NCBI GenBank assembly: GCA_016859345.1 | Contig: CM029123.1 | Coordinates: 4,487,501-4,551,500 of the forward strand | Direction: 5' to 3' | Length of the DNA: 64,000 nt | Source: Istiophorus platypterus | Taxonomy: Eukaryota; Chordata; Actinopteri; Istiophoriformes; Istiophoridae | In this document: piece after piece, positions 25,566-37,070 of the stretch | Numbering within the stretch: the first letter of the stretch is position 1 | Layout: the number at the start of each line of letters is the position of its first letter | Translations under genes and position numbers: made by a program | Notes under the pieces: generated by a model | What the model was told of the DNA's origin: nothing | Database searches by the model: none | What the model saw: the letters and a program-made list of their open reading frames with translations, nothing else

Positions 25566-25869
25566 ACTTCAAAAACTATCCCTTAGACACTTGATTTATC
25601 TCTTACATTGTGGCAGAGAAAATGACGATAACTCAGAATCCTGTCTGTTGCCTACTACCTATATTTATCTGACTGTCAGTGAACACTGAATTTGTTAATG
25701 TATATGACTTGTTGTATTTTGTGAACCACAAGTACTAAACTTGTGGTATCCATATAGGTTGCCACAAATATCTGGATAACAGCCTAAAAGAAATGTCAAT
25801 GAGAGGGGATTGGTTTCAGGCATTTATAAAAGCTTACCCTCCTTTCCTCCCCAATAGCAATATTCAGAC

Positions 25870-26345
25870 AGAAAAGATGAAATCAAGACCTGGAGAACTC
25901 ACTCACAACAAATGAGTGGCAAAGTGTTTGGGGGCACTCAGTATCACCGGCCAAATGTGTAGGATTAGGGTGATAATACTGAAAGTGCTGCACAGAGCAT
26001 ACATCAGCCCCTCTAGACTCAAAGAGATGGATCAGACCCTCTCAGACTTATGCTGGCTTGGTTGTAGACAGGTGGATGTAGCTGTGTGTCTGGAGCCATG
26101 CTTGCTGGGCACCCAGCCCAGTTACATTGTGTGTAAATTTGCACAAAAATTCTAATATTAGCGTGCATGGTCACCAAAATGCATAATTCTTATAAATTGG
26201 AAAGATGATTTTTGACAAGCTAATTGTTTTAACTTAAGTACATGGTTGTGGACTTTCTAAACCTTATAAGCATGGATGAAGCTGCATCATCTCTATCATG
26301 TCTAGATAGTGGAGAGAATGGCTTATGGGACACTAAAGGTCCTTC
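25870..26345 (+). pseudogene. L1/Tx1-type LINE relic: end of ORF2
   Basis: LINE ORF2 encodes endonuclease and reverse transcriptase for target-primed reverse transcription. Only the C-terminal end is visible. In order and in shifting frames: ENSLTTNEW near 25887-25925, then KVLHRAYISPSRLKEMDQ with a following DLCWLGC (about 25980-26065), which is the conserved 'K-HR-Y-SP-L--M-----CW-C' region of the L1/Tx1 C-terminus, then CIILINWK near 26180-26210, the conserved 'ILxxWK' block, then SMDEAASSL near 26270. At least two frameshifts and several stops separate the pieces. The endonuclease and catalytic RT domains are absent (5' truncated, as is usual). The assignment rests on motif order recalled from fish L1-type elements. 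Confidence 0.65.
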
Positions 26346-26499
26346 CTGACCTCACAAAATTTCCCCCCCTTCTCTTTTTAATATAACAAGGTCATTGTTG
26401 GACTCACAACCTTCTGTCCTGGTCTCAGCCATCTTGTCTGTTCTTGTAAAGGAATGCTTATTTTGAAATAGTGTACTTTTGTGTTGGATGTGAAATGTG

Positions 26500-26590
26500 A
26501 AAATATTTTTTTTATAACTTGAAAAACATTTTGTTATAACAAAAAATCTTTCATGTTATACTGTGATACTGATCCATTGTTTTCATTTTC
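26500..26590. repeat. GTTATAAC-rich dispersed repeat piece, right part
   Basis: One exact GTTATAAC (26533-26540) with near copies TTTATAACTT and GTTATACTGT. It is probably related to the piece at 25430-25565. Confidence 0.4.
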
Positions 26591-28179
26591 TGGTGTGGCA
26601 GCAATAGACTACCAAAAGAAATAACAGCATGAGCTACAAACCTTAAACCAAGGTTGTAATCAAAATAACCATGATAATGTAATTCATGCCTTAGTTTCCA
26701 GGAGCAGCTACAGAAGAAAAAAAAGTGGAAGTGCCTTGAGCAGTTTACTGATTACGTTCAATATATTTCCATTTCTTTTATTATTTCCTTTATGTAGATG
26801 AAAAGCGTGATCTGGACAGCACTAACGTCCCTATAACAATTTACTAATACAAATAAGTTGTATACGACAAAGGATTTTAGGAGACTGGGATGGTTGTCTG
26901 AGTCCTGTCCCTAAGTATTTTTGGATACAATTACACACTGTTATTGTCATGTCCTCCTACTCCCGTGCTCCTCCTAATTGTCATATTTCAGTATTATTCT
27001 AAGTAATCATAAAGAAAATAGCATCTGCAGTGGTTTAGTTTGTTTTCTTCTTCTAGTTTTGAAAGGATGGAAGAATTCCTGTCATCATAATAGTCCTGAA
27101 ACAGATGGTGAGTGGAACCTCAATACTTGAGACCCCAAAGGGATTCCTGTTGAGTGTTCAGATGGCTGGCATGCTTGTGATAGTTACCAGACAAGATTTT
27201 GTTCAAATATGGCTGAAGCATTTTCATGGCTTGTATAATATTTATTTTCTTTTTGCATGGTCGTTCATCTACAGTGTATCTTCTTCCTAAGAGGCATTTA
27301 ATTGATGTAAACTATTTGCACTGCCACAGGCTTTTGTGTTAGATGAATGGCTGGCGACCATATCCTTAGTTTAACTAAACAAGAATACGGTACGGTGCAA
27401 TAGTGTTTCTTTTTTTCAGATAAAAGAGGTGATTATTATGTCATGAAAGTTGGTGTAATTATCAACAGAATTCAGGTGTTGCCTCTAACACCATTGGCAT
27501 GCATCTGTTTTCTCAGAGAACTCGTCATTTAACTTTGTCTGCTCCTCCAGAAACTGCAACAAAAGCAACCAGGCTCAGCATTAAGTTTCAAAATTTCCTA
27601 TACTAACTACATGAGATTAGGATACAGGAGGAGTTAAATGGAATAGAGTATTTGTGCCGCTTGGCTAGTAGTAAATACCACAGAAGGAGTGTATTATTAT
27701 GTGTACTTGTGTTTGCACTGATTGAGGAACATAGAGTCTGGCTCTTTGGCAGATGTAGAGAACATCATGTATAATATATGTGTACTCTTTCAGCTATGCA
27801 CAAAAGCCAGATGTTCCTTCTATCAGTGAGTCTCGGCGCCGTTAACATGTTGGAACACGGCAACGAAAACCAAACAACAACAAACAAGTGTTTTCTGTTA
27901 CCAACAGCACCCATTTTGGAACAAAATAACAGCAGGACTTTTCAGGACTCTCTACAGCGGGAGGCCTAAAAGTTCTGTTCTTCCAGAGAAGTAGTGCCAG
28001 TGTTTTTTCATACACTTACAGTTTTTTCATTGCATCTATCTGTCTATTTTTTCCATGTTAGGTTAATGAGGGAGATTCTTTTTTGTTGCATTGCATGTGT
28101 GGTTTCCAGGAGTCTCTTGGAGTGTAGCTTTGGCAGAGTGACAAAGAGCTCTCCCAGGGCTAAACAAACAGCTGTGGCA
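26591..28179. other. Unique AT-rich DNA, no gene seen
   Basis: Short plus-strand open frames at 27105-27290 and 27778-27969 have no domain and no splice support. No repeat family was recognised. Confidence 0.55.
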
Positions 28180-28200
28180 TATGGGTAGGACGTTACAACG

Positions 28201-28229
28201 CAGCGCCATGTCTGAGCTACATGGCGCTG
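28201..28229. repeat. Perfect 11-bp inverted repeat, 7-nt loop
   Basis: Arms CAGCGCCATGT (28201-28211) and ACATGGCGCTG (28219-28229) are exact reverse complements around CTGAGCT. With 7 of 11 pairs being G-C, a transcript would fold stably. It is too short for a miRNA precursor by itself. Confidence 0.9.
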
Positions 28230-28429
28230 GGGATGAGGGACTGGTGGGAATGTGAAATCTAACCTGCCTGTGTTTAATGGCCTGGTCAGTCATGTTCTTG
28301 CAAATGTTAGCAGCATCAGCCGCACTCGGCATTCATTAAGCACAGGGGCCTGAGTCGTGCCCGGCGATGAAAGCTTGGTGTCAGGCGTGAGCTCTGATCC
28401 CTAGGCGAGGGAGTGGGGAGGAGGGGGAC

Positions 28430-28444
28430 GGGGGGGGGGGGGGG
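28430..28444. repeat. Poly(G) tract of 15
   Basis: An uninterrupted G run next to other G clusters. It could form a G-quadruplex but is also a typical homopolymer artefact site. Confidence 0.9.
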
Positions 28445-28500
28445 TGCTCTGCAAAGACCCACCCCTGGGTATCCATCACACGCAGCCATCACTTGGGAGC

Positions 28501-29619
28501 AGAGTAGACCTGATAAATAAATCAACTTAGAGGCCCAGTGAGGTTTCAGGGCCTAAGCCTCTTTATGAGTACAGCAGAGTGAGAGATGGAGGGAGAGGGA
28601 GGAAAAAAAAAAACTTTGACTTCTTCATGCCTTGGTCCCAGTAGGCATGAGGACCAAAGACACCAACTCTGTGATTCTTTCAAAAATTAAATATATTCAC
28701 TTATCTGAAAGGCCCAAGCTCAAGATCCTCATCTTTTTCTTTAACATCCTACATAAAAGTGTGAGGACTTTCCCATTGGCTTTCAATCGGCAGCTCTTTG
28801 AAAACTCATACTTAATGATTTGAAGGTCTTTTAGAACTTACTTTGGGACAACAATTTCTGAACTGCCTCTTTTATCTGGAGATGAGTAGAAAAGGCCTGT
28901 ATGAAAACATCAGGGAGCGTCAAATTACCCCAACTTTAGAGAGAACATTGGTTATTAGGGCTTAATTGAACACGACTGACTTTACTCCAGCAGCCCCTCT
29001 TTATTCTTAATCCACTCCCCAAAGTTTTATTTGTGCTGTTATTTATTTATTACAGACAAAAGTAAAAGACATGATCTTAGATATAGCTGTGTTTCTTGGC
29101 CGTAACTTTAGAGAAGGGGACATTATGGTTAACAATCTGCTTTCAGCACAATGCCGCTGTGATTTGTACATTGAGGTGCAGGTGTCTACATGGATTTCAC
29201 ACCTTAAAACTGTTTCATCTTCAGAAATCAAAATTAAATACTTAAGTGAAGGATTTTAAAATCTGCCCCCATCAAAACACCCTTAGGAGCACAACAAAAC
29301 AAAGACTGGGTTGGGAGGAGGAGGATGAGGATGAGGAGGGGGAATGAAGATCACGAGTCAAAAGCACAATCTAAATTCCCTGTGCTCTGTCTCAGTTAGA
29401 AACTTAATAGTTGTGTTTACCTTCTCCCCCTCAATGTTTTCTCTCAAGGCTCTCCTTTAACATACTGTATTTGACTCTAGGAAACATTTCATTCGATCTT
29501 ATTTTCCTATCGCTTCTTCATTCCGTTTGTTCTCGGCTGCTGTTAAGTTTGCTGCAGTTTGGCAAGTGTTACATAGCCCGAATTCGGAGATGTGTCTTAA
29601 GGCACATTTCTCCCTGACA
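28501..29619. other. Unique DNA, no gene seen
   Basis: AT-rich with purine tracts near 28570-28612 and 29310-29345. No exon or repeat recognised. Confidence 0.55.
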
Positions 29620-30284
29620 GAGGCTGCTGTATGAGAGGGGTGACAGCGTCGGCTGGAAATTCTTTCTTCCTTTGTGGTTCAGATAAGTAAGCATGCACAA
29701 CACCCCTGTGATTAAAATCTCCTTCTGATATTTCTATCAAGATTTCTATTAGGAGACAGACAGGGGAAAGAGGCTGCCAAAACAGCGTGCAGACGAGACA
29801 AGTATATACATCCTGAGAGTGAATAGCGTTCAAAAGGAGCGGAGGGTATTTAAAATATTTAAGCCAAACTCTTTGGCATTTTTTCCCGGTGTTTATTGTT
29901 TGTTGATTGCTAGCACCAGAGTACATTTACAAGCAGGGATTCCAAAACCCGGAGCAGTACATCTCGTGCGAAAACTGTGGACCATCACTCACGGAGAACA
30001 GGGGAAATCTGACACATGAGGAACGATCCCTGCCACGCACTTGCTGACAGGGCTGCATTTCACCCTGTCTGCAGCACTTCACAGGCAGAGCAACAATCAC
30101 CTGTCATTTCCTAAAGGATCTGGTAATTGTGTTTCCACCATACAATTATATACGGTGAGGCCACAAACAGCCAGACGGCTTTAATTCTACTTCCTCAGTG
30201 TTTCATATATTCACCCATGTCTGAGACAAAAGACTCATTTACATTTCCTTGGGCAAGTGCTTTCTGTCACCCCCCCCCCCCGTG

Positions 30285-30323
<39 letters not shown>

Positions 30324-30720
30324 AACAAAAGCTTATTTAACCCATGGTTAGATTACAACACTGAGGTGATTGCCTGGCCCTCTTCCAGCTCCCCATTATC
30401 AGAGGGGCCACCACCTAATCTGGAGGAGAAGCTCTTCATTAATGTATTATTAACAACCCTGTTACAGTGTAATGCAGGAAAAGGCTCTCCACTGGGGATA
30501 GTCCTAATGGGGAGGGCAAGAGTGCGCCTACTGAAGCAGATTACAGTGAAAGGCCAACGAACTGGGCTGAGAGGGGACTGATGAAGTCTGCCCCTTATCA
30601 TCCTCCACAATGGATCACAACAAGTCATCCTACTAATTAGCTTAATTGCATATTTGGATTGTTAAAGACAACGGGGTTTAATTGAAAGACGCTCTCCGAC
30701 CCCTGGTGAGCAACAGTGTT
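29620..30720. promoter_or_regulatory. Candidate conserved non-coding block
   Basis: Unique sequence, broken only by a poly(C) run (30270-30281) and a (CT)n run. The segment 30350-30710 is the most enhancer-like. It has homeodomain sites in CTAATTAGCTTAATTGCAT (about 30632-30650), followed by an AT-rich TTTGGATTGTTAAAG stretch. Open frames exist on both strands through 30249-30628, which argues for low stop density and against a specific coding frame. Conservation was not testable here. Confidence 0.4.
30292..30320. repeat. (CT)n microsatellite preceded by poly(C)
   Basis: About 14 CT units, with a 12-base C run at 30270-30281 just upstream. Confidence 0.93.
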
Positions 30721-31065
30721 GTAAACAATCTCATCAGCCACACATGTGACAATCTATCAAAGAGGATGAGGGTTATATCATTGTTTCATTTAATACTTAA
30801 TGATATCAAAATAGATGTGATGTGTAAGGGAAATTGTAGCAAAGAGTTGATTAGTTTGTACCAAATAATCACCATATTTCTCAGCACAAGGACACCATAT
30901 TCACTTACTGCACTCATACTATTTTTTTTTTGTATTTTCCTATGAACAAGATATTTGAATACATCAGTTTATATTAATGTGTAGTTACATAACCTATATT
31001 AAAGTCTATTCACATATATTTGTGAATAGTATATTCATCATTTTTCCTATAGCCAGGAAATACTA

Positions 31066-31342
31066 TTAGAGCTGAAACAATTAGTCAGTTTATCAAATGA
31101 CAGAAAATCAGTCAGCAACCATTTTAATAATCTATTGTTTAAGCTATTTTTCAGCAGAAAGGTTTAAAATTCCATTTTTTCAACCATTGATCAAATAAAA
31201 CAAAACAAAACAAAAAAATCTAAAGATCGGTTCTGGTTAATTGTGATTGCCTTCTCTCAGTATTTTCTGATTCTATAGGCCAAATGACTGATTGCTAGTC
31301 AAGAAAATAATCAGAAAAATAATCAAAAATGAGGAATGATAA
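31066..31342 (+). repeat. Decayed dispersed fish repeat
   Basis: It starts TTAGAGCTGAAACAATTAGT and continues with phrases like CAGAAAATCAGTCAGCAACC, ATTTTAATAATC, GTTCTGGTTAATTGTGATTG, CTATAGGCCAAATGACTGAT and AAGAAAATAATCAGA. These follow the order of a widespread teleost repeat whose consensus contains many GATTAATCGATTA units and ends in CTGCAGCCCTA-like text. The right terminus is missing or diverged. Class uncertain, probably a non-autonomous DNA element. Confidence 0.6.
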
Positions 31343-31618
31343 TATCAAATATTGGTAATTATTATTTGCTAAATTCCATACAATGTCCAAAACAAAGAAT
31401 GAATTGAACTTATAATAAGCACTGCCTTTGAAGCCACAGCCTCAAATATAACACTCCTCTGTGACAAAAACCTCCATTGTTGTCTAAACTATTACTAACT
31501 ACTAAATAGTAAATATTAAAAAGGACATCTCTGAAACACACCTTTGCACTGGGTGACATGTTCTTTCATTACGATGAACAGGGCACTGTAGTTTATTTTG
31601 AGTCAAATACTCATATCC

Positions 31619-31659
31619 TGTTTGAGTAATGTTAGCGCCCAGGTAACATTACTCAAACA
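31619..31659. repeat. Perfect 16-bp inverted repeat, 9-nt loop
   Basis: The left arm 31619-31634 (TGTTTGAGTAATGTTA) is the exact reverse complement of the right arm 31644-31659 (TAACATTACTCAAACA), around the loop GCGCCCAGG. No surrounding element was recognised, so origin and function are unknown. A hairpin-forming DNA or RNA is possible. Confidence 0.93.
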
Positions 31660-34140
31660 AATGAAACTATATCTGTGACCTCTTCTGTAGGATCCAGAGG
31701 GCTTGGGGCAAAAAGCTGTAGACAGGCTGGGGAAGACAAGCATTGTTGGTTTTGATCACAGACATGTTGATTGTGAGAAAAATGTCGACTGTCACCAGCT
31801 TTATCTTCTGACTGTAATAATTCTGTTCTGCCATGACAACTAACTCTTTTCTGCTACTACTCCAAGTTGCTAAACACTTAAAAACGTGATTCTGGAGAGG
31901 CTAAAGGGCTAGCTAACATAAAATGGCTGTATTACGGTTACAACACCTCATTTGAAGAAATCAAAAGTCTAAGACAAGAAAGGCAAAAATTAAAGTGCAT
32001 AACGACAATCTATCAACCCACAATAATCATGATTAATCCTGGTAACCTATGTCTTGCAGCTGAATTAGTTTTCTGTAACGATCCTAATTCTGGGCCAAGA
32101 CCGCTATATCCTTATCTAAGCCTGACGTCTACCAAAAATCATCGCTAACCACAGCTCCAGACTCCGTCTGCCTATGAGCACATGTTCCTCCCTCCACTCC
32201 TCACACTACCTCTCTCCTGTCTAATTGACTTCATGCCTGTTCATGAAAAGGATTCTAGTTTCCACCTGCTCTGCCTCTATTCACAGCGTAACACCAAATT
32301 CTCCTGTGCTCTCACTCTATTAACAGAGATCATACCCAAGTTCAGCTCCCCGCTATTATTGCAGGAGATGCTAAAATCTCATTTTCAACTCAATTTAACC
32401 TGGTCCACCTCAGGGGGACTGGAAAAGTCCTCTCTCTGACTTAATTATGAACATACAGTGCTGCAAGTCAAGAAAAATCTTTTCATATTAAGATTTTTAT
32501 TTTTGTTTGGCATATTACAGTCATTGTAATATTTTTATCATGATCTACTGTACAGCCTATTGTTGCCAATGATTTATGAGAAAATTAACAAAAGAAAAGA
32601 TTTCTGTGGCTTAACAAAAACAATGTGTATGATTCTTAGTGTAGTAACTGCTGCTAGTTTTCTGAACAGAATCCTTTAAAAAAATACCATTAAAGATTCC
32701 CTCATTTGATTCAGTCTTTTTCAGCTAGGTGCACCAATTATACTTAATAATTCATTGATCTTTATGCAGTTAGATCAAGTGACCTAGATAGCAGGTTTTT
32801 TTAATGAAGTAGTCTCTTGTTTCATATTCCACTTGCTTCTGTTGAGAGACCCATTACCTGGTTTCACTGTGTCACAGCCAGCCATCACTCACGACTCCCC
32901 AAAAATGTAAACTCCCCAATAAATTGACTCTGGAGTTACGGTGTCTGCACCTATCGGACAAGATTGTCAGTTGATGTCGTTGCTGCTCAGTATAGATGTA
33001 GGTAGAAGTGCGCTGGCTATGGCACATTTCCATTTAGTGTTCGCAGAGAGAGTTCAGCTGTGCTTTGATATTAATTACCCATATGGATGTTCATGTGCTT
33101 AAGCAGATGACAGGCTTAATTCAAATGCAGCATCGCGGGATAGAGGGTTCCTTCTAACAAGAGAAAGAGGTGACGTTTATGTGGCATTCTCCAGGAGGTT
33201 GTCTGTGGCTGTTGCTTTGAGCTCCCCTCAAGCAGATACACAGATCCTTAGCAGAAACAGTCTGGCTCAGTGTTTAATGGTACACCAATACCAGGTTCAG
33301 AGTGATACCGAGGCTCCTGTCTCTGCTCCTTCCTCCCAGCTATTGAGCACTGTTACCGGGCCATCTGTGACTAAGTGCTGTGCAGTTACCCCAGTTTTGG
33401 AGCATTACCCCCAGCACATCTATGATCTTAATGAACCCACAAGCTTTTTACTGTCAATCAATAATTGAATAGCCACTGAAGGAGCTTTTTCCACAGCTAT
33501 TTGAAGGGGCACAAGGGTGGCTGAGTTTACCCTGCGAGTTAAAATGCAAGTCGGAAAGCTCGGCCAGACAGAATACAGCCGCTGCTGCTGAGACGGATGC
33601 AGATGCAAGTGTACCTATATATATGTTTTGAGCAGTACATGACGTACAAAAACACAGTGAAAACATGGTCTCGGCCGGTTCTATCCGAACCTCATTTTCA
33701 CCTCATTTGCACCTATAAGGATGCATGTGACTACTATTAACAACAGGTCATAGCCCAGCACTGCAGTCTATGAGCGCTAACACCTTCAAGCAACTGTCAA
33801 GTCAGGCATGATGCCTATTAACATCTCACAGATTTGATTGAAGCTAACAATGAATTCAGTCTTCAGTCAGGCTTTATAGCTTTGTAATGCTTTTTGCAAA
33901 GTAATTAAATACAAATATTCCAACAATAATTATCCCATTATAAGATAAACTCTTATATTGAGGTTGTGGCTATGTTTAAGTTATGTCAAAGAAAGTGTTG
34001 AATGAGTAGTGCACACCCTAAGGCACAAGTATGGTGGCCTTGAGAGCTCATCACTGTGCATCTAAAGAAAACAGATTACTATAGACAAAACACAATCAAG
34101 TGAAGATAACACCTCCAGCAATTTGACAACGTGTACTGTG
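31660..34140. other. Unique DNA, no gene seen
   Basis: Includes 32080-32440, a moderately GC-rich stretch with a short open frame lacking domains, and 33180-33600, likewise. No repeat family recognised. Confidence 0.55.
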
Positions 34141-34316
34141 CAACACATTCAAACTAGGTGCAAATAAAGACAACACAACCAAATACAGAAACACACTGAA
34201 AATACAGAACACACAACCAAATACTGAAAACACAATCAAATGCAGAAACATGCTACAAATACACATAGCATGACCCAACACAGAGAAAGACTGCAAATAC
34301 AGACAAGGCAACAAAA
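34141..34316. repeat. Degenerate minisatellite, period about 38 bp
   Basis: Successive copies vary on an A/C-rich theme: CCAAATACAGAAACACACTG, then AAATACAGAACACACAACC, CAAATGCAGAAACATGCTAC, AAATACA and so on. The minus strand translates to a repetitive FSVFG-like hydrophobic peptide, which is a by-product. About four to five diverged copies. Confidence 0.7.
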
Positions 34317-34474
34317 TGAATTAACACTGCTAGTTGACCAAAAAAAACACATAACTCAGTCTGAAAACTAAGTTAACTAAGACTGTTAAACATGTTTAAC
34401 ATGCCATGTTGTGGCTGTTTGAATACTTAACTTCATCACCTCTCATGTACATTATATACTACTTGCTACACATG

Positions 34475-35780
34475 TCCCCCTAGACCTTATTGCTAGATTT
34501 GACACCATTGATCCCCAGATATTATTACCAAGACTGGAACTTACTATTGGCAATAAGGGAACCTATCAAGACTGGTTTGAGTTCTATTTATCAGATAGAT
34601 TACATTTTGTTCATATCAACAATGAATCTTCTACATACACAACATTTAGTTGTAGATTCCACGTCTAACCACTATATATGCGTGTTTCAGGCGATATAAT
34701 CAGGAGGCACCACATAAAATTCAGACTGAACTGCAGTTATTGTACTTGGCCCTAAACACCCCAGAAAGACATTATCTAATGATATAGTTCCATTGGATGA
34801 CTTTTCCTTGACCTCCATTTCATGGACATCTTTGATCAGAACATTATGAAAATTGGAAATATACTATGGTTAAAAGGATGCAGAAAAATGAATACATTAA
34901 TTTATTATTTCTAGATTGAACTACTGTAACTCTTTGGTATCAGGATCTCCCAGTAACTCAGTTAAAAGCCTCCAGTTGATCCAAAATCCTTCAGCACAAG
35001 GCACTGACAGGAGCTAGAGAAAAGGCTCATATTTCTCTCATATGAGCTTCTCTGTAATGGCTCCTCATAAATTCCAGAATAGAGTGACCAAGCTCCATCG
35101 TATCTTAATGACTGTATAGTAGCCTATTATCCCAACAGGACACTCCGCTCTCTGAACACAGGCCTACATGTGGTTCCTAGAGTTTCCATGAGTAGAATGG
35201 GAGGCAGAGCCTTCAGTTATCAGGCTCTGTTCCCTGTCTGGGTTCAGGAGGCAGACACCCTCTTTCCATTTAAGATTGGGCTTAAAACTTTCCTCTTTGA
35301 TATAGCCTATAGTTATAGTTACGGCTGACTCAGGTGAGCCCTGAACTATCCCTTAGTTATGCTGCTATAGGCTGAGGCTGCTGAGGGAACTCCCCTGACG
35401 CGCTGAGCCCTTCTCTCTCCCTCGCCATGCATTTCTATCACACCACTGCATGTCATTAACTTGATAACTTGGCTTCTCTCTTCTGGTTTGTACTTTATAC
35501 TTTGTCCTCTCTCCCTGTCCTCGTTCTGCAGGTATGACTGACTCCAAGGCAGCAGGATCCGGATGTGCCACAACAACTCAACATTTACCATTATTAGGAA
35601 TACAAGTATCACTATTATCAATATCATTATAACAACAAGTCCGACAGTGCTCTCGCTTCTCTTTCCCCCTCTTCGCCCTCTTTCTCCTCTCTGTCCCATT
35701 TTTTTCTTCTCAATTCTACAGTTGGGTCAACCGGGCCACCCACCCTGAGACTCTAAAGTGCCTTGAGAGTTGGGTGAAAA
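34475..35780 (+). pseudogene. L2-like (Jockey-superfamily) LINE relic
   Basis: The relic of a non-LTR retrotransposon reverse transcriptase region and 3' end. A 61-codon stretch open from 34480 encodes LDLIARFDTIDPQILL (RT block around the first catalytic aspartate, usually 'LDLxAAFDTVDH'), then QDWFEFYLSDRLHFV (the 'YLSDR' block). After a stop, GDIIRRHHIKF marks the region just before the catalytic YADD box. The YADD codons themselves are deleted or destroyed. Further on come CNSL...LQLIQN (about 34925-34990) and a C-terminal block rich in phrases like YQALFPVW (35215-35250). The 3' tail ends AAAGTGCCTTGAGAG (about 35755-35769), typical of fish L2 elements. The copy has multiple frameshifts and internal deletions and is dead. 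The clade call is from memory. Confidence 0.75.
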
Positions 35781-35874
35781 AGTTTTCTTCATTTAATTGT
35801 GTTTTGTCTAATCAAATATGTTTTCTCAAGCTAACCAAGCTACTTCTGAAATTATGATGTATCTGCTGCTCAGA

Positions 35875-36060
<186 letters not shown>

Positions 36061-36061
<1 letters not shown>

Positions 36062-36123
36062 ACACCATTCAGCCACAACATTAAAACCGGTGAATAGTTT
36101 TCATGTCGTGGCTGATCAGTGTA
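36061..36123. mobile_element. Miniature Tc1-like element (MITE), about 60 bp
   Basis: The left end CACCATTCAGCCACAACAT (36063-36081) and the reverse complement of the right end (CACTGATCAGCCACGACAT, from 36103-36121) match at 15 of 19 positions, and both are bounded by TA (36061-36062, 36122-36123), the Tc1/mariner target. These ends match the terminal repeats of a fish Tc1-like family whose ends read CACCGATCAGCCATAACATT. Only about 21 bp lie between the inverted repeats, so this is an extreme internal-deletion copy. It abuts the large microsatellite. Confidence 0.75.
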
Positions 36124-36640
36124 TACTGACATAGCTACTGAAATGAGGAAAGAATTCTACAGTAACCTGTCCCATGCTTGTGAAACTCCCACCATCAGCT
36201 GGCAGTAATAGTGTTCTTGGGTTGTTTTTAGTAGGGAGGTTAAGCAGCTGAGAGCAGAGTTTTTCTTCCTCCGGTATTCCCCACAGGCGGTGGGGGAATA
36301 CTAGAGGAAGTATGTCCCTTGGTTCTCTTAGCCCTCTTTATCCTGAGACTTCCACAGAATAGACCTTAAACCACTTTAGCTCTGCTTTATGGTATCATCA
36401 TTGAGTCACTTGTGACATGTAGATGCAGGGTGCTAGAGATCTACCGATTCATCCATTATTTATGAATTGTGTCGCAAGGATATAAATGCTGCTATCTCAT
36501 TGTGGGGTACTTGGCCTTTCGAACCCCGCTCGCAAACGGCGCTATCCATTCACAGACAGTGATGCTGAGCTTTTCATTCCGTGACTGCTCGTGTGGAGAG
36601 TATTGCATCTCCCTGGGAGCTGGTCTAGACTGGACCCGGG
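36124..36640. other. Unique DNA, no gene seen
   Basis: No repeat or exon recognised. Contains an imperfect palindromic G/C patch near 36270-36305. Confidence 0.5.
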
Positions 36641-37070
36641 CCGTTTGTTATGTGCATTTCCATTTTTGCATTATTTTATGAAGATTTGAAGAGTGTAAGC
36701 AAACAACTTTCAGATTCGCCCGAGGCCAGCCCTAAGAAGCAAAAAAAGCCATGGCCTGCATTCTCCTGGGAACCACAAATCCTTCTCCACACAAACTTCC
36801 CCTTAATTAGTTGGACTGTGCGTAATGGGAAAACATTAGTATTGTTATGAGGGAAGAGGGAGTTTGACTGACAAGGTCCTGCTCTTGACTTTTGTTGAAT
36901 TAAAAGAGGATAGCTATCGAAGGTTTGGTATATTGAAATGGCCATTTGCATATTTGTGGCTATATTAAAAGGGATTAGCTCCAGCCAGTGAAGCACAACA
37001 AACAGAAGGAGGAGGACATCATGGTTTAATATCACACATGACACCCAGGGAGTTAGCCCCTAGCTCCAAG
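36641..37070. promoter_or_regulatory. Candidate conserved non-coding block
   Basis: Unique sequence with an octamer (ATTTGCAT at 36943-36950, POU-factor type), a TTAATTAG homeodomain site near 36805 and an SRF/MADS-like AT stretch in GGCTATATTAAAAGG. A minus-strand frame open over 36676-37044 has no recognisable domain and I regard it as chance. Enhancer role is inferred. Confidence 0.35.

Larger units (their letters stand above)
28180..28500. promoter_or_regulatory. Candidate conserved non-coding block with hairpin
   Basis: GC-balanced unique sequence with a perfect short inverted repeat near its left end (28201-28229) and phrases such as GGCATTCATTAAGCACAGG that look like constrained non-coding sequence. 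A minus-strand proline-rich open frame (28525-28316) arises from the poly(G) tract and is not called. Confidence 0.3.

Noticed and set aside
36676..37044. 122-codon minus-strand frame in a candidate enhancer block
   Set aside because: No domain and no splice signals; likely chance in a low-stop stretch.
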